From an uncultured Albidovulum sp. (GTDB lineage: Bacteria > Pseudomonadota > Alphaproteobacteria > Rhodobacterales > Rhodobacteraceae), in the NCBI GenBank assembly GCA_913064775.1, contig CAJYAD010000008.1:1-64000 (forward strand): a stretch of DNA of 64,000 nucleotides, written 5' to 3'. This document shows positions 43,174-51,112 of the stretch, piece by piece. The notes under the pieces were generated by a model. It was given only the letters and a program-made list of their open reading frames with translations. It was not told the DNA's origin and did not search any database. The translations under genes and the position numbers were made by a program. Within the stretch, counting starts at the first letter, position 1. Every line of letters begins with the position of its first letter.

Positions 43174-43431
43174 GAGAGACTCCTTCGGGGTTTGAGTGCT
43201 GACAGTTCGAGAATAGATCGCGCAGGGCGTTCTGCAAGCGCCCTGCGTCGGAACGCGTGTGGCGCGGGCGGCATCTTCGGCCGGCGCCTTTCCCGGATCG
43301 CCGCCTGCGGTTCCTGACGACGGGAGCGGTCCGGGGGACGAAGGAGAGCGCGCCTCCGCCACCGGCGCCGCACGTCGCGGCGCGCGGTCTTCCAAGCGAA
43401 CGCGCGGGCTGTTTTTCCACGATACGCCCCC

Positions 43432-44154
43432 TCAGATCTGCAGATGGCGCAGGATCCGGTCATGCGCGCCGCCATCCACCGCGCCCGCATCCTCGATCGC
43501 GCCAAGCTTCAGCACCGCCCAGCGGTCCGCCACATCCAGCGCGAAACGCAGGTTCTGCTCGACCAGCAGGATCGTGGTGCCGCGCTGTTCGCGCTCTTGC
43601 CGCAGGGCCTGGGCGATGCGGGTCACGACCGAGGGCTGCAACCCTTCCGAGATCTCGTCGATCAGCAGCAGCCTGGGCTGCATCATCAGCGCCCGCGCGA
43701 TGATCAGCATCTTCTGCTCGCCCCCCGAAAGGGTGCCGGCCTTCTGGCCCAGCCGGTCGCGCAGGAAGGGGAAATGCCCGTAGACCCGATCCAGCGCCGC
43801 GCCCAGCTGGCGATCGCCCGGCAGAGCGAGGCGCAGGTTGTCGCGGATCGACAGATCCTGAAACAGCGGCTGATCCTGCGGCGCATAGGCGATGCCGGCC
43901 TCGACCAGGGCGCGCGGCTCGGCGCCCAGGATCGGCCGACCCTGGTACTCGATGCGCCCGCCGCGCGCCCGGATCGCGCCCAGGATGGTTTTCAGGAGGG
44001 TGGTCTTGCCCATGCCGTTCTTGCCCATCAGCGCGAATATCTCTCCGGGCCGGACCGCAAGCGAGACGCCTTGCAGGACGGAAATCGGGCCATACCCGCT
44101 GGTCACGCCATCGAGCGACAGCAAGGCGGTGTCGGCGGGGGCTAGGTCAGACAT
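43432..44154 (-). CDS. urtE: Urea/amide-type ABC transporter ATPase (UrtE/LivF)
   Basis: A 240-residue cytoplasmic ATPase energising uptake. Walker A GKNGMGKTTLLK, signature LSGGEQKMLIIARAL, Walker B LLLIDEISEGL, and the His switch in TTILLVEQNLRFAL show that it is complete. The EISEGLQP sequence is that of LivF/UrtE. It partners the LivG-like ATPase fused into the next upstream gene, overlapping its end by 8 bases. The gene symbol indicates the family, not proof that the substrate is urea; the context argues for a short-chain amide. Confidence 0.87.
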   Translation of the reverse strand: MSDLAPADTALLSLDGVTSGYGPISVLQGVSLAVRPGEIFALMGKNGMGKTTLLKTILGAIRARGGRIEYQGRPILGAEPRALVEAGIAYAPQDQPLFQDLSIRDNLRLALPGDRQLGAALDRVYGHFPFLRDRLGQKAGTLSGGEQKMLIIARALMMQPRLLLIDEISEGLQPSVVTRIAQALRQEREQRGTTILLVEQNLRFALDVADRWAVLKLGAIEDAGAVDGGAHDRILRHLQI

Positions 44155-45943
44155 GATCGCCTCCTGAATAGATCCGCTTGACGATCTCGTCGTTGACCAC
44201 CTCCTCGACGGTGCCGTCCAGCACCAGCCGGCCCTGATGCAGCACCACGATCCGGCTGGAGATGTCGCGCACGAAATCGAGGTCGTGCTCGACCAGGATC
44301 GCGGCCAGGCCCAGTTCGGACGTCAGCTTCATCAGCACCTGACCGATGGTCGCGCGCTCGGCCGCGGTAAGACCGGCTGTCGGCTCGTCCAGCAAGATCA
44401 GCTCGGGCTCCAGCGAGACCACCATCGCCAGTTCCAGGCTTTGCTTCTGCCCATGCGACAGCAGCGAAACCGCGCGCCCCAGATGCTGGTCAAGGCCGGT
44501 CAGCCGCAGGATCTCGATCGCCGCCTGCGGCAGTGAAAGGCTGTCCGCGCTGCGCAGGAAGCTGGGCGCCTCATGCGAGACACGGGCCATGCGCAGGCAT
44601 TCGGCCACGGTCAGGCTGTCGAAAACCGAGGCCACCTGAAACTTGCGCCCGATGCCGCGCGCGACGATCTGGTCGGGGACCATGCCGCTGATGCTGGTGC
44701 CGTGGATGCGCACGGTGCCGCCGCTGGCGGCCTTGCCGTCGGTCATGCAGCGCATCAGGGTGGTCTTGCCGGCGCCGTTCGGGCCGACCAGGCTGACCAG
44801 TTCGCCGCGGCGGACCTGCAGGGTGATATCCTCCAGCACCTTCTGGCTGCCGTAGGATTTCTCCAGCTTCTCGATCCGCAGCAGCGGGCTGTCGCCGTCC
44901 GCCGGGACGCGCGCGGCGCGGGGGGGCAGCGCCACCAGTTGGGGCGAAAAGCCATCCTCGCCGCGCCGCATCCGGCGCCAGCCGGTGGCCAGCGCGGCCA
45001 GCCCGTTCGGCATGAAGATGATCATCGCGACGAACAGCGTGCCGATCACCAGCTGCCACAGAAACGGCATCTGGCCCGACAACTGGGCACTGAGATAGTC
45101 GATCGCCACCGCGCCAAGGGCCGGGCCGATCACCGTGCCGCGCCCGCCCAGCGCGGTCCAGACCACCAGTTGGGTGCCGAAGACGAAGCCCGCGTTCTCG
45201 GGCGCGACCACGCCCGACGCGTTGGCGTAAAGAAATCCCGCATAGCCGGTCACCGCCGCCAACACGGCGGTCAGGGCGATCTTCACCTTCTGGGTGCTGA
45301 TCCCGAGATAGGCGCAGCGGGTCTCGTTGTTGCGGATCGCGGTCAGCACCCGGCCCGCGTCCGAGCGCACGAAGATCAGTGCCACCACCACCACCGCCAC
45401 CAGGCTAAGCCCGGCAAGACGGAAGAACCCGCCAAGGCTGAGGTCCAGCCCGACATAACCCACAAGGCCCGAACTCGACCCGGTCCAGGTGCCGCCCGAA
45501 TAGATCACTTGCGTCACCACGATCGGCACGACAAGCGAGATCACCGTCGCGTAGAAATCGGTAGATCCGGGATAGAAGGTCAGCCAGCCCACCGCCGCCG
45601 CCAGCAGGACCGGCAGCACGATCGACAGCACCAGCCCCAGCACCATCAGCCCCGGGGTGCTGCCCAGATGGGTCAGCACCATCGCCGTCGCATAGGCGCC
45701 AGCGCCGAAGAAGGCGGCCTGCCCGAAGGTCAGGATGCCGGTGAAGCCCCACAGCAGATCGACGGTGACGGCGAGGATCGCGAAGATCATCGACCGGGTC
45801 AGCACGTTGACGGTGAAGCGATCCAGAAACAGCGGTCCGGCGATCATCAGCCCCGCCGCGATCAGCGCCAGCACCCACAGATGGCGCATTCTGCTGCGGC
45901 GGCGGCCGGGTTCGGCGGCGGTGTCGAGCGTGGCGTCAGACAC
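44147..45943 (-). CDS. Fused ABC transporter permease-ATPase (UrtC-UrtD/LivM-LivG)
   Basis: One protein of about 598 residues joins a LivM/UrtC-type permease (residues 1-340, about ten membrane helices; GFTGILTFGQAAFFGAGAYATA and RAGRV-like VRSDAGRVLTAIRNNETRCAYLGIS motifs) to a LivG/UrtD-type ATPase (about 350-598; Walker A GPNGAGKTTLM, signature LSHGQKQSLELAM, Walker B LILLDEPTAGL, His switch ILVEHDLDFVR). The signature LSHGQ is normal for UrtD. These are usually two genes. The start is GTG 45943, overlapping the UrtB-like gene by 8 bases with AAAGGG upstream; ATG 45889 is an alternative. It works with the other permease, ATPase and binding protein. Confidence 0.88.
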   Translation of the reverse strand: MSDATLDTAAEPGRRRSRMRHLWVLALIAAGLMIAGPLFLDRFTVNVLTRSMIFAILAVTVDLLWGFTGILTFGQAAFFGAGAYATAMVLTHLGSTPGLMVLGLVLSIVLPVLLAAAVGWLTFYPGSTDFYATVISLVVPIVVTQVIYSGGTWTGSSSGLVGYVGLDLSLGGFFRLAGLSLVAVVVVALIFVRSDAGRVLTAIRNNETRCAYLGISTQKVKIALTAVLAAVTGYAGFLYANASGVVAPENAGFVFGTQLVVWTALGGRGTVIGPALGAVAIDYLSAQLSGQMPFLWQLVIGTLFVAMIIFMPNGLAALATGWRRMRRGEDGFSPQLVALPPRAARVPADGDSPLLRIEKLEKSYGSQKVLEDITLQVRRGELVSLVGPNGAGKTTLMRCMTDGKAASGGTVRIHGTSISGMVPDQIVARGIGRKFQVASVFDSLTVAECLRMARVSHEAPSFLRSADSLSLPQAAIEILRLTGLDQHLGRAVSLLSHGQKQSLELAMVVSLEPELILLDEPTAGLTAAERATIGQVLMKLTSELGLAAILVEHDLDFVRDISSRIVVLHQGRLVLDGTVEEVVNDEIVKRIYSGGDHV

Positions 45944-46769
45944 GGGAAAACCCTTTCGGTGAGATGCGCAGCACGACGGCGGCCAGAACGGCCACGGTGA
46001 TCCCGCCCAGGATCGGGCTGACATAGGTCGACACGATCACCTGCGCGCCGCCCAGCAGCAGGCAGGCCAGCGCCAGCGCGGCAAAGCTTTGCCCCGCGAC
46101 CATCACCAGCATGAACGAGCCGACAAGCCAGGCCACGCCCATGTTGGGATCGACGCTGGTCAGCGGCGTCAGCAGCGTGCCCGCCAGCGCCGCCAGCCCA
46201 CAGCCGATCATGAAGGTCACCCAGCGGATGCGCCTTGTATCGAGGCCCAGCGCCCGCGCCAGCGCCTCGTTCATGATCACCGCGCGGGCGGAAAGGCCCA
46301 GCCGCGTGCCCTCCATCAGCCAGGAAAAGCCAAGCCCGATCGCGATCGCCGCGGCCAGCGCGAACAGCCGGTAGACCGAATAAGAGGTGCCGAAGACGTC
46401 GGCGGTGCCCGGCAGCAGCGCCTTGGTGAACTGCACGTCGCGCCCGAAGCCCAGGGTGATGAGCTGGCCGATGATGATCCCCAGCCCCCAGGTCGCAAGG
46501 ATCGCGTCCAGCGGCCGGGCATAGAGCGGGCGGACGATGAACCGCTCGGTCAGCCCGCCCAGCGCGGCACCGGTGACGAAGGCCACGGGCAGCGCGGCCC
46601 AGGGATTCCAGCCCAGATCGCCGACCGCGACGGCGCAATAGGCACCGACAGTCAGCCAGGCGCCATGGGCGAAATTGATGATCTTCAGCACGCCGAAGAT
46701 CGTCAGCAGCCCGGTCGCGATGATGAACAGGATGGCGGCGGTGGTGATGATGTCGAGCAGCAGGGTCAT
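45936..46769 (-). CDS. urtB: Amide/urea ABC transporter permease (UrtB/LivH)
   Basis: A 277-residue inner-membrane permease with about eight helices. LivH/UrtB signatures are GVLKIINFAHGAWLTVGAYCA (the first loop) and RAVIMNEALARALGLDTRRIRWVTFMIGCGLAALAGTLL (EAA-like loop). It pairs with the permease domain of the fusion gene. ATG 46769 (MTLLLDIIT) has AAGGAAAG upstream, preferred over an open frame to 46823. Confidence 0.9.
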   Translation of the reverse strand: MTLLLDIITTAAILFIIATGLLTIFGVLKIINFAHGAWLTVGAYCAVAVGDLGWNPWAALPVAFVTGAALGGLTERFIVRPLYARPLDAILATWGLGIIIGQLITLGFGRDVQFTKALLPGTADVFGTSYSVYRLFALAAAIAIGLGFSWLMEGTRLGLSARAVIMNEALARALGLDTRRIRWVTFMIGCGLAALAGTLLTPLTSVDPNMGVAWLVGSFMLVMVAGQSFAALALACLLLGGAQVIVSTYVSPILGGITVAVLAAVVLRISPKGFSRV

Positions 46770-46841
46770 CTGGCGGCTTTCCTTGGAATGCGGCGGGGCC
46801 ATCATGGCCCCTCCGCCGGTCATGGCATCAAGATGTCGAGG

Positions 46842-47987
46842 TCACAGCTTCGGGCATTGAGCGCCCGGATCGACGTTCTTGAAGGACTTCACCACCTTGA
46901 CCGAGCCGTCATCCTGCACCTGACCCAGATACATGGTCAGCGGCGCGTGGTGCTGCTTGTTCATCGAGATCGTGCCGCGCGGCCCGGTGAAGGAGACCTC
47001 GCCAAGTGCCTTCAGCACCGGGCGCGTATCGGTGGTGCCGGCCTTCTCGACCGCCTTGGCATAGAGGTAGACGCCCTCGTACTGCGGCACCGACAGATCG
47101 TTCGGGGTGCGGGTCTTGTCACCGAATTTCTTCTTCAGCGCGGCCATGAAGTCCTTGTTGGCCTTGCTGTCGATCCCGGTGATGTAGGAGGCCGAGATCA
47201 GGATCCCTGCGGCGTCCTTGCCCATGCTCTTGGCGGTGCCCTCATCGACGGCGAGGTTGGCATAGGGGATGGTCACGCCCGAATTGCGCAACTGCTTGGT
47301 CAGCGTGACGTTCGGCGCGCCGCCGGCGGTCGAGGTGATCAGCGCATCCGCCCCCGAGGCCTTCAGCTTCGAGATGATCGGCGTCCAGTCGGTGCCGTCC
47401 ATCGGCAGGTATTCCTCACCCACCACCTTGCCGCCGGTCTTGTCGATATATTTGCGCGCAAAACCCAGCATGCCGCGCCCGAAGGCATAATCGCTGCCGA
47501 TCAGGAAATAGGTCTTGGCGCCCTTGTCCTTGAGGTAATCCACCACCGGCGGCACCTGCTGCTCGGGCACCCAGGCATCGACGTAGAGGTAGGGGCTGCA
47601 GGCGTGGCCCTCGTAGAACGAGGTGTAGATATAGGGGATCTTGCCCTTCGCCACGATCGGCAGGCCCGCGTTGCGCGCCGCGCTCGTCTCCATCGAGATC
47701 AGCACGTTCACGTTCTTCTGGAACACCAGCGAGTCGAAGGCCTTCTGCGCGCCGACCGCGCCCGAAGCGTCATCGGCCACCACCAGTTTCAGCGGCCGGC
47801 CCAGCACCCCGCCCTTGGCGTTGATCTGGTCAACCGCCAGCTCCGCCGCCTGCACCACCGAAGGCGCGACGACCGAATTGGCCCCGGACAGCCCGACCGG
47901 CACGCCGATCAGGATCGGATCCTTGGCGAAGACCGGGGCGGCCAGAAGGCTGCCGGCGAGGGCTGCGATAGCGAGTGTGCGTTTCAT
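46842..47987 (-). CDS. Amide/urea ABC transporter substrate-binding protein
   Basis: A 381-residue periplasmic protein of the branched-chain amino acid/urea family. The signal peptide is MKRTLAIAALAGSLLAAPVFA, and the mature part has the Peripla_BP_6 pattern: ILIGVPVGLSGANSVVAPSVVQAAELAVDQINAKGGVLGRPLKLVVAD, TSFYEGHACSPYLYVDAWVPEQ, and GSDYAFGRGMLGFA. Sequence FYEGHACSPYLY recalls AmiC/UrtA relatives and the neighbouring sensor AmiC (YPSMYEGFEYCENILY), so both may bind the same amide. ATG 47987 is chosen over an upstream extension. Confidence 0.9.
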   Translation of the reverse strand: MKRTLAIAALAGSLLAAPVFAKDPILIGVPVGLSGANSVVAPSVVQAAELAVDQINAKGGVLGRPLKLVVADDASGAVGAQKAFDSLVFQKNVNVLISMETSAARNAGLPIVAKGKIPYIYTSFYEGHACSPYLYVDAWVPEQQVPPVVDYLKDKGAKTYFLIGSDYAFGRGMLGFARKYIDKTGGKVVGEEYLPMDGTDWTPIISKLKASGADALITSTAGGAPNVTLTKQLRNSGVTIPYANLAVDEGTAKSMGKDAAGILISASYITGIDSKANKDFMAALKKKFGDKTRTPNDLSVPQYEGVYLYAKAVEKAGTTDTRPVLKALGEVSFTGPRGTISMNKQHHAPLTMYLGQVQDDGSVKVVKSFKNVDPGAQCPKL

Positions 47988-48044
47988 CTGTGTCTTCCCT
48001 GTTCTAAGTTTTTGTTGCCGTGTGGAGAATGCCAAGGGGGGCCC

Positions 48045-48878
48045 TCAGCCGTAGACATCCGTGCGACGATCGCCGAGGATGTTATTGAATTCATTAAGTT
48101 GTCTCTTGGCCCGCAGGGCGCCCGGGGACACCGTGGCGATCAGGATCTCGGGCGCGCTGCGGCTGGCGGGGCCCGCGAGGGGCCAGCCGGTGGCATCCAG
48201 GATCAGGCTTTGGCCGATGAAGGGCTGGCCGCGCTCGGTACCGACCCGGTCGGCGCAGGCGATGTAGAAACCGTTCGAATGCGCGGCGGCCTTGTGCAGC
48301 ACATTGGCCATCGCCTCGGCCTCAGGGTCCTGTTCAGGCATCGGCACCCAATTGGTCGGAATGCAGACGATCTCGGCCCCCGCGGCAGCGAGCGCGCGGA
48401 AGGTTTCGGGGAACCAGCCGTCATAGCAGATCGCCATGCCGATCCGGCCGAGCGGCGTGTCGAAGACCGGCAGGCCCAGGTTTCCGGGTTTGAAGAACAG
48501 GTTCTCGCGGTTCCACAGATGCAGCTTGCGGTAGGTGCCGATCGGCCCCTCGGGCCCGCAGAGCATCGCGGAATTGTAGAAATTGCCCCTCAGCTCCTCG
48601 GCCAGACCCGAGACGATGTGCAGCCCCAGCTCGACCGCCAGGGCGCACAGCCGCGTGGCGCTGGCGCCGCCGGGGATCGCGCGGGCCAGGCGCGCAGTCT
48701 CGTCCAGCGTCTCGAAGACATAGCCGCTGTCGGCCAGTTCCGGCAGCACCACCAGATCGGCGCCGCGGGCATGGGCCTCGCGGATTTGGGCCTCCATCAG
48801 GGCAAGGTTGTGATCCGGCTCGCCGATGATCGGTTCGAACTGGATGCAGGCAAGTGTTACGTCGGCGCGATCTGCCAT
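48045..48878 (-). CDS. Nitrilase-superfamily amidase
   Basis: A 277-residue carbon-nitrogen hydrolase that should release ammonia from an amide. The catalytic triad is Glu in VVLPELADSGY, Lys in GTYRKLHLWNRENLFF and Cys in IGMAICYDGWFPETFRAL. It resembles the AmiF/AguB-like short-substrate group, with a full-length fold and no leader peptide. The gene starts 16 bases after the terminator hairpin of the ANTAR leader, with GAGGG in front of ATG 48878; a TTG at 48896 would start inside the terminator's T-run. It is the first gene controlled by the attenuator. Confidence 0.9.
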   Translation of the reverse strand: MADRADVTLACIQFEPIIGEPDHNLALMEAQIREAHARGADLVVLPELADSGYVFETLDETARLARAIPGGASATRLCALAVELGLHIVSGLAEELRGNFYNSAMLCGPEGPIGTYRKLHLWNRENLFFKPGNLGLPVFDTPLGRIGMAICYDGWFPETFRALAAAGAEIVCIPTNWVPMPEQDPEAEAMANVLHKAAAHSNGFYIACADRVGTERGQPFIGQSLILDATGWPLAGPASRSAPEILIATVSPGALRAKRQLNEFNNILGDRRTDVYG

Positions 48879-48894
48879 GGGGCCCTCAAAATGC

Positions 48895-48934
48895 AAAAAG
48901 CCCCTGACGCGGTCGCGACCGCGGATCAGGGGCT
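48895..48934 (-). terminator. Attenuator (intrinsic terminator) before the amidase gene
   Basis: On the minus strand, AGCCCCTGA and TCAGGGGCT flank the perfect palindrome CGCGGTCGCGACCGCG, with a two-base bulge, and TTTT follows. It lies upstream of the amidase ribosome site and downstream of two small hairpins, the arrangement of an antitermination leader. Confidence 0.85.
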
Positions 48935-48951
48935 ACATAGCCTAGATGTGA

Positions 48952-48983
48952 GACGGCAACCCTGCCGTCGAGCAATCCTGCTC
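48952..48983 (-). promoter_or_regulatory. Dual-hairpin ANTAR-type antitermination leader
   Basis: Reading the minus-strand RNA, two adjacent hairpins have six-base loops. The first is GAGC-AGGATT-GCTC (48983-48970) and the second GACGGC-AGGGTT-GCCGTC (48969-48952). ANTAR proteins bind paired hairpins with hexaloops having A1 and G4: the second loop fits, the first has A at position 4. The pair lies 17 bases before the attenuator, right downstream of amiR. AmiR binding should block the terminator. Confidence 0.7.
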
Positions 48984-49056
48984 TTGAGGCCCAAGGCTTG
49001 CACAGGCCGGGATGCCGATCAAGTTGAAGATTTCAGCGCCGCGTCGAATCCTTGCG

Positions 49057-49695
49057 CTATTTTTGCGGCGGTTTGGAAACTCCGCGGGCGCCCAGGCCAA
49101 GCCGCGCCATGGTCTCATGCGCGGCGACGATCTCTTCGGCGATCGAACTTAGCGTCACCCGCTCGGCCGTGGCCTGATCGCGCAGCAGGCGGTAGGCGGT
49201 GTCCTCATCCATGCCCTGGACCTCGATCAGCAGGCGGATCGCGCGGTCGACCAGGCGGCGGCCCTTCAGCGTTTCCTCAAGCTTGCGGACCTTGACGTTT
49301 AGCTGCGCCTCATAGCGGTGACGGTAGAGCGCCAGGGTGAACTGGGTCAGGATGCCCGGTGGGCGCAGGGGCTTGCTCATCACGCCATGGGCGTTCAGGT
49401 CATAGATCGCCTTCAGCGTGGTCGGGCTTTCATAGGTGACGATGGCGATCAGCGCCACGTCGCGCTCGCCGATCATCGCCAGGATCTCGTCCACCGGGGC
49501 GTCGTTGACGCTGATGAAGACCGTGTCGATATCGTCGGGCAGCTCGCGCGGGATCGGCCAGGCGGCGCGCTCTTCGCAGCCCAGCCGGCGCAGATGGTCG
49601 CGCAGCAGCTTGCCGTCCTCATCCTCGGGATGCAGGACCAGAACGCGGGCGCGCCGCAACTCCTCCATGATCCGCCGTGCGCCCTTCATGCCCAT
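49057..49695 (-). CDS. amiR: AmiR-like ANTAR antitermination regulator
   Basis: A 212-residue protein with an N-terminal pseudo-receiver domain (VLVLHPEDEDGKLLRDHLRRLGC...DTVFISVNDAPVDEIL), a coiled-coil linker (YEAQLNVKVRKLEETLKG), then the RNA-binding ANTAR domain RRLVDRAIRLLIEVQGMDEDTAYRLLRDQATAERVTLSSIAEEIVAA (about 144-190). In Pseudomonas aeruginosa, AmiR is held inactive by AmiC and, when freed by amide, antiterminates the amidase operon. The start overlaps amiC by 10 bases, and its own 3' end is followed by the leader hairpins. No Asp suitable for phosphorylation is evident, as in AmiR. Confidence 0.9.
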   Translation of the reverse strand: MGMKGARRIMEELRRARVLVLHPEDEDGKLLRDHLRRLGCEERAAWPIPRELPDDIDTVFISVNDAPVDEILAMIGERDVALIAIVTYESPTTLKAIYDLNAHGVMSKPLRPPGILTQFTLALYRHRYEAQLNVKVRKLEETLKGRRLVDRAIRLLIEVQGMDEDTAYRLLRDQATAERVTLSSIAEEIVAAHETMARLGLGARGVSKPPQK

Positions 49696-50834
49696 TCCTG
49701 CAGCGAAGCCTCCTCGAACCGGGTGGTGGCGAGATAGGGGTCGGGGCGGGTCGGGCCGCCGCCCTGCCAGACCAGATCAAACAGCCCGTCGGCGCGCGCC
49801 ACACCGATGCGCGGCGTCAGCCACAGATGGCGGGTGTCGGGATCGACGCGGATCGGCCCCTCGGGGGTCTGCATCTCGTCGCCCAGCAGGGCCTGGCCGA
49901 TGCGCGCCGGATCCATGCTGCCCGCCCGCGCCAGCGCCCGGGCGAACAGATGCACCTGGACATAGGCGGCCTCGGACCAGACGGAACTGCGCGCGTCGTC
50001 GCCGAAGCGCGCCTTGTAGGCCGCGACAAAGCGGTGGTTCTCCGGGCTGTCGAGCGTCTGCAGATAGGTCGCGGCCAGGATATGGCCGGTGCAATGCTGC
50101 GGTCCGATATGGGCGATCTCGCTCTCGGCCATGGTCAGGCTGGCCACCGGTTGCGCCGCGCGGTCGATGCCGGCCGCGTCATAGAGCCGGTAGAAGGCAT
50201 GGGCCGAGGTGCCGACCACGGTGGAAAACACCGCATCCGGCCGCGCCGCGCGGATCTGCGAGACCACATCGGCCACCGCCGTGCCGGTGGTGCCCAGCGG
50301 CATGTAAACCTCGCCGACCGCCTCGCCGCCCTTGGCCTCGACCAGATCGCGCATCACCCGGTTCGATTCCCGCGGGTAGATGTAATCCGACCCCACGAAG
50401 AAGATCCGCCGGCCGTGATGGGCCAGCAGATATTCGGCCAGCGGCAGGCAGGTCTGGTTCAGCGTGGCCCCGGCATAGAGGATATTCTCGCAATATTCGA
50501 AGCCCTCGTACATCGAGGGGTAGAACAGCAGCCCGTTGTGGCGCTCGACGATCGGCAGCACCGCCTTGCGGCTGGCCGAGGTCGAGCAGCCGAAGATCAC
50601 GTCGATCTCGTCCTCGCCCAGCATCCGCCGCGCCAGTGCCCGGTATTGCGCGATGTCGGTCGCCGGATCATAGCTGACGGGGCTGAGCGGCAGGCCCAGC
50701 ACGCCACCGGCGGCGTTGATCTCTTCCATGGCAAGAAGGGTGCCCCGGATATGGTCGTTCTCGGTCACATGGGTGGTGCCGCTTTGCGAAAACAACACCC
50801 CGACGCGCCAGCTCTTTTCAGTCCTTGGTGCCAC
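49686..50834 (-). CDS. amiC: AmiC-like amide-sensing regulator
   Basis: A 382-residue protein of the AmiC/FmdD/UrtA family: WRVGVLFSQSGTTHVTENDHIRGTLLAMEEINAAGGVLG, FGCSTSASRKAVLPIVERHNGLLFYPSMYEGFEYCENILYAGATLNQT, GSDYIYPRESNRVMRDL and YDAAGIDRAAQPVASLTMAESEIAHIG. It lacks a signal peptide, as expected for the cytoplasmic AmiC sensor rather than a transporter component. Start GTG 50834. AmiC binds the amide and releases AmiR. Operon with amiR by overlap, presumably constitutive from upstream of 50835, where no gene lies in 50835-51112. Confidence 0.88.
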   Translation of the reverse strand: MAPRTEKSWRVGVLFSQSGTTHVTENDHIRGTLLAMEEINAAGGVLGLPLSPVSYDPATDIAQYRALARRMLGEDEIDVIFGCSTSASRKAVLPIVERHNGLLFYPSMYEGFEYCENILYAGATLNQTCLPLAEYLLAHHGRRIFFVGSDYIYPRESNRVMRDLVEAKGGEAVGEVYMPLGTTGTAVADVVSQIRAARPDAVFSTVVGTSAHAFYRLYDAAGIDRAAQPVASLTMAESEIAHIGPQHCTGHILAATYLQTLDSPENHRFVAAYKARFGDDARSSVWSEAAYVQVHLFARALARAGSMDPARIGQALLGDEMQTPEGPIRVDPDTRHLWLTPRIGVARADGLFDLVWQGGGPTRPDPYLATTRFEEASLQEWA

Positions 50835-51112
50835 GAACGCCCCTTTCCGTCGACGCGAGCACAGGCAGGAATCCTGCTCAGCGCCCGGGGGGCAAGACTA
50901 GGCCGTATCCGGCGCAGCGTCGATGCGGCAACGTCAGGCACGGCGCCGCGCGGGGACAATCCGCCCGCAGCACCCCGGTTCGACATCTCGGCATATCAAT
51001 TATATGGCGGCTGGCAAAACCGCGGGCTCAAACGCTTGGCAGCCTTTGCGCCGCCGGACAGGGATGGCCGCGGACCGACCGCGGTGATCGACCACCGCGG
51101 CCTTGCGCCGCC

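Noticed and set aside
46089-49295. Open frame of over 1000 codons on the plus strand across the amide transporter and amidase genes
   Set aside because: It crosses a terminator and several real genes in antisense, with Gly/Arg/His-rich composition and no domain.
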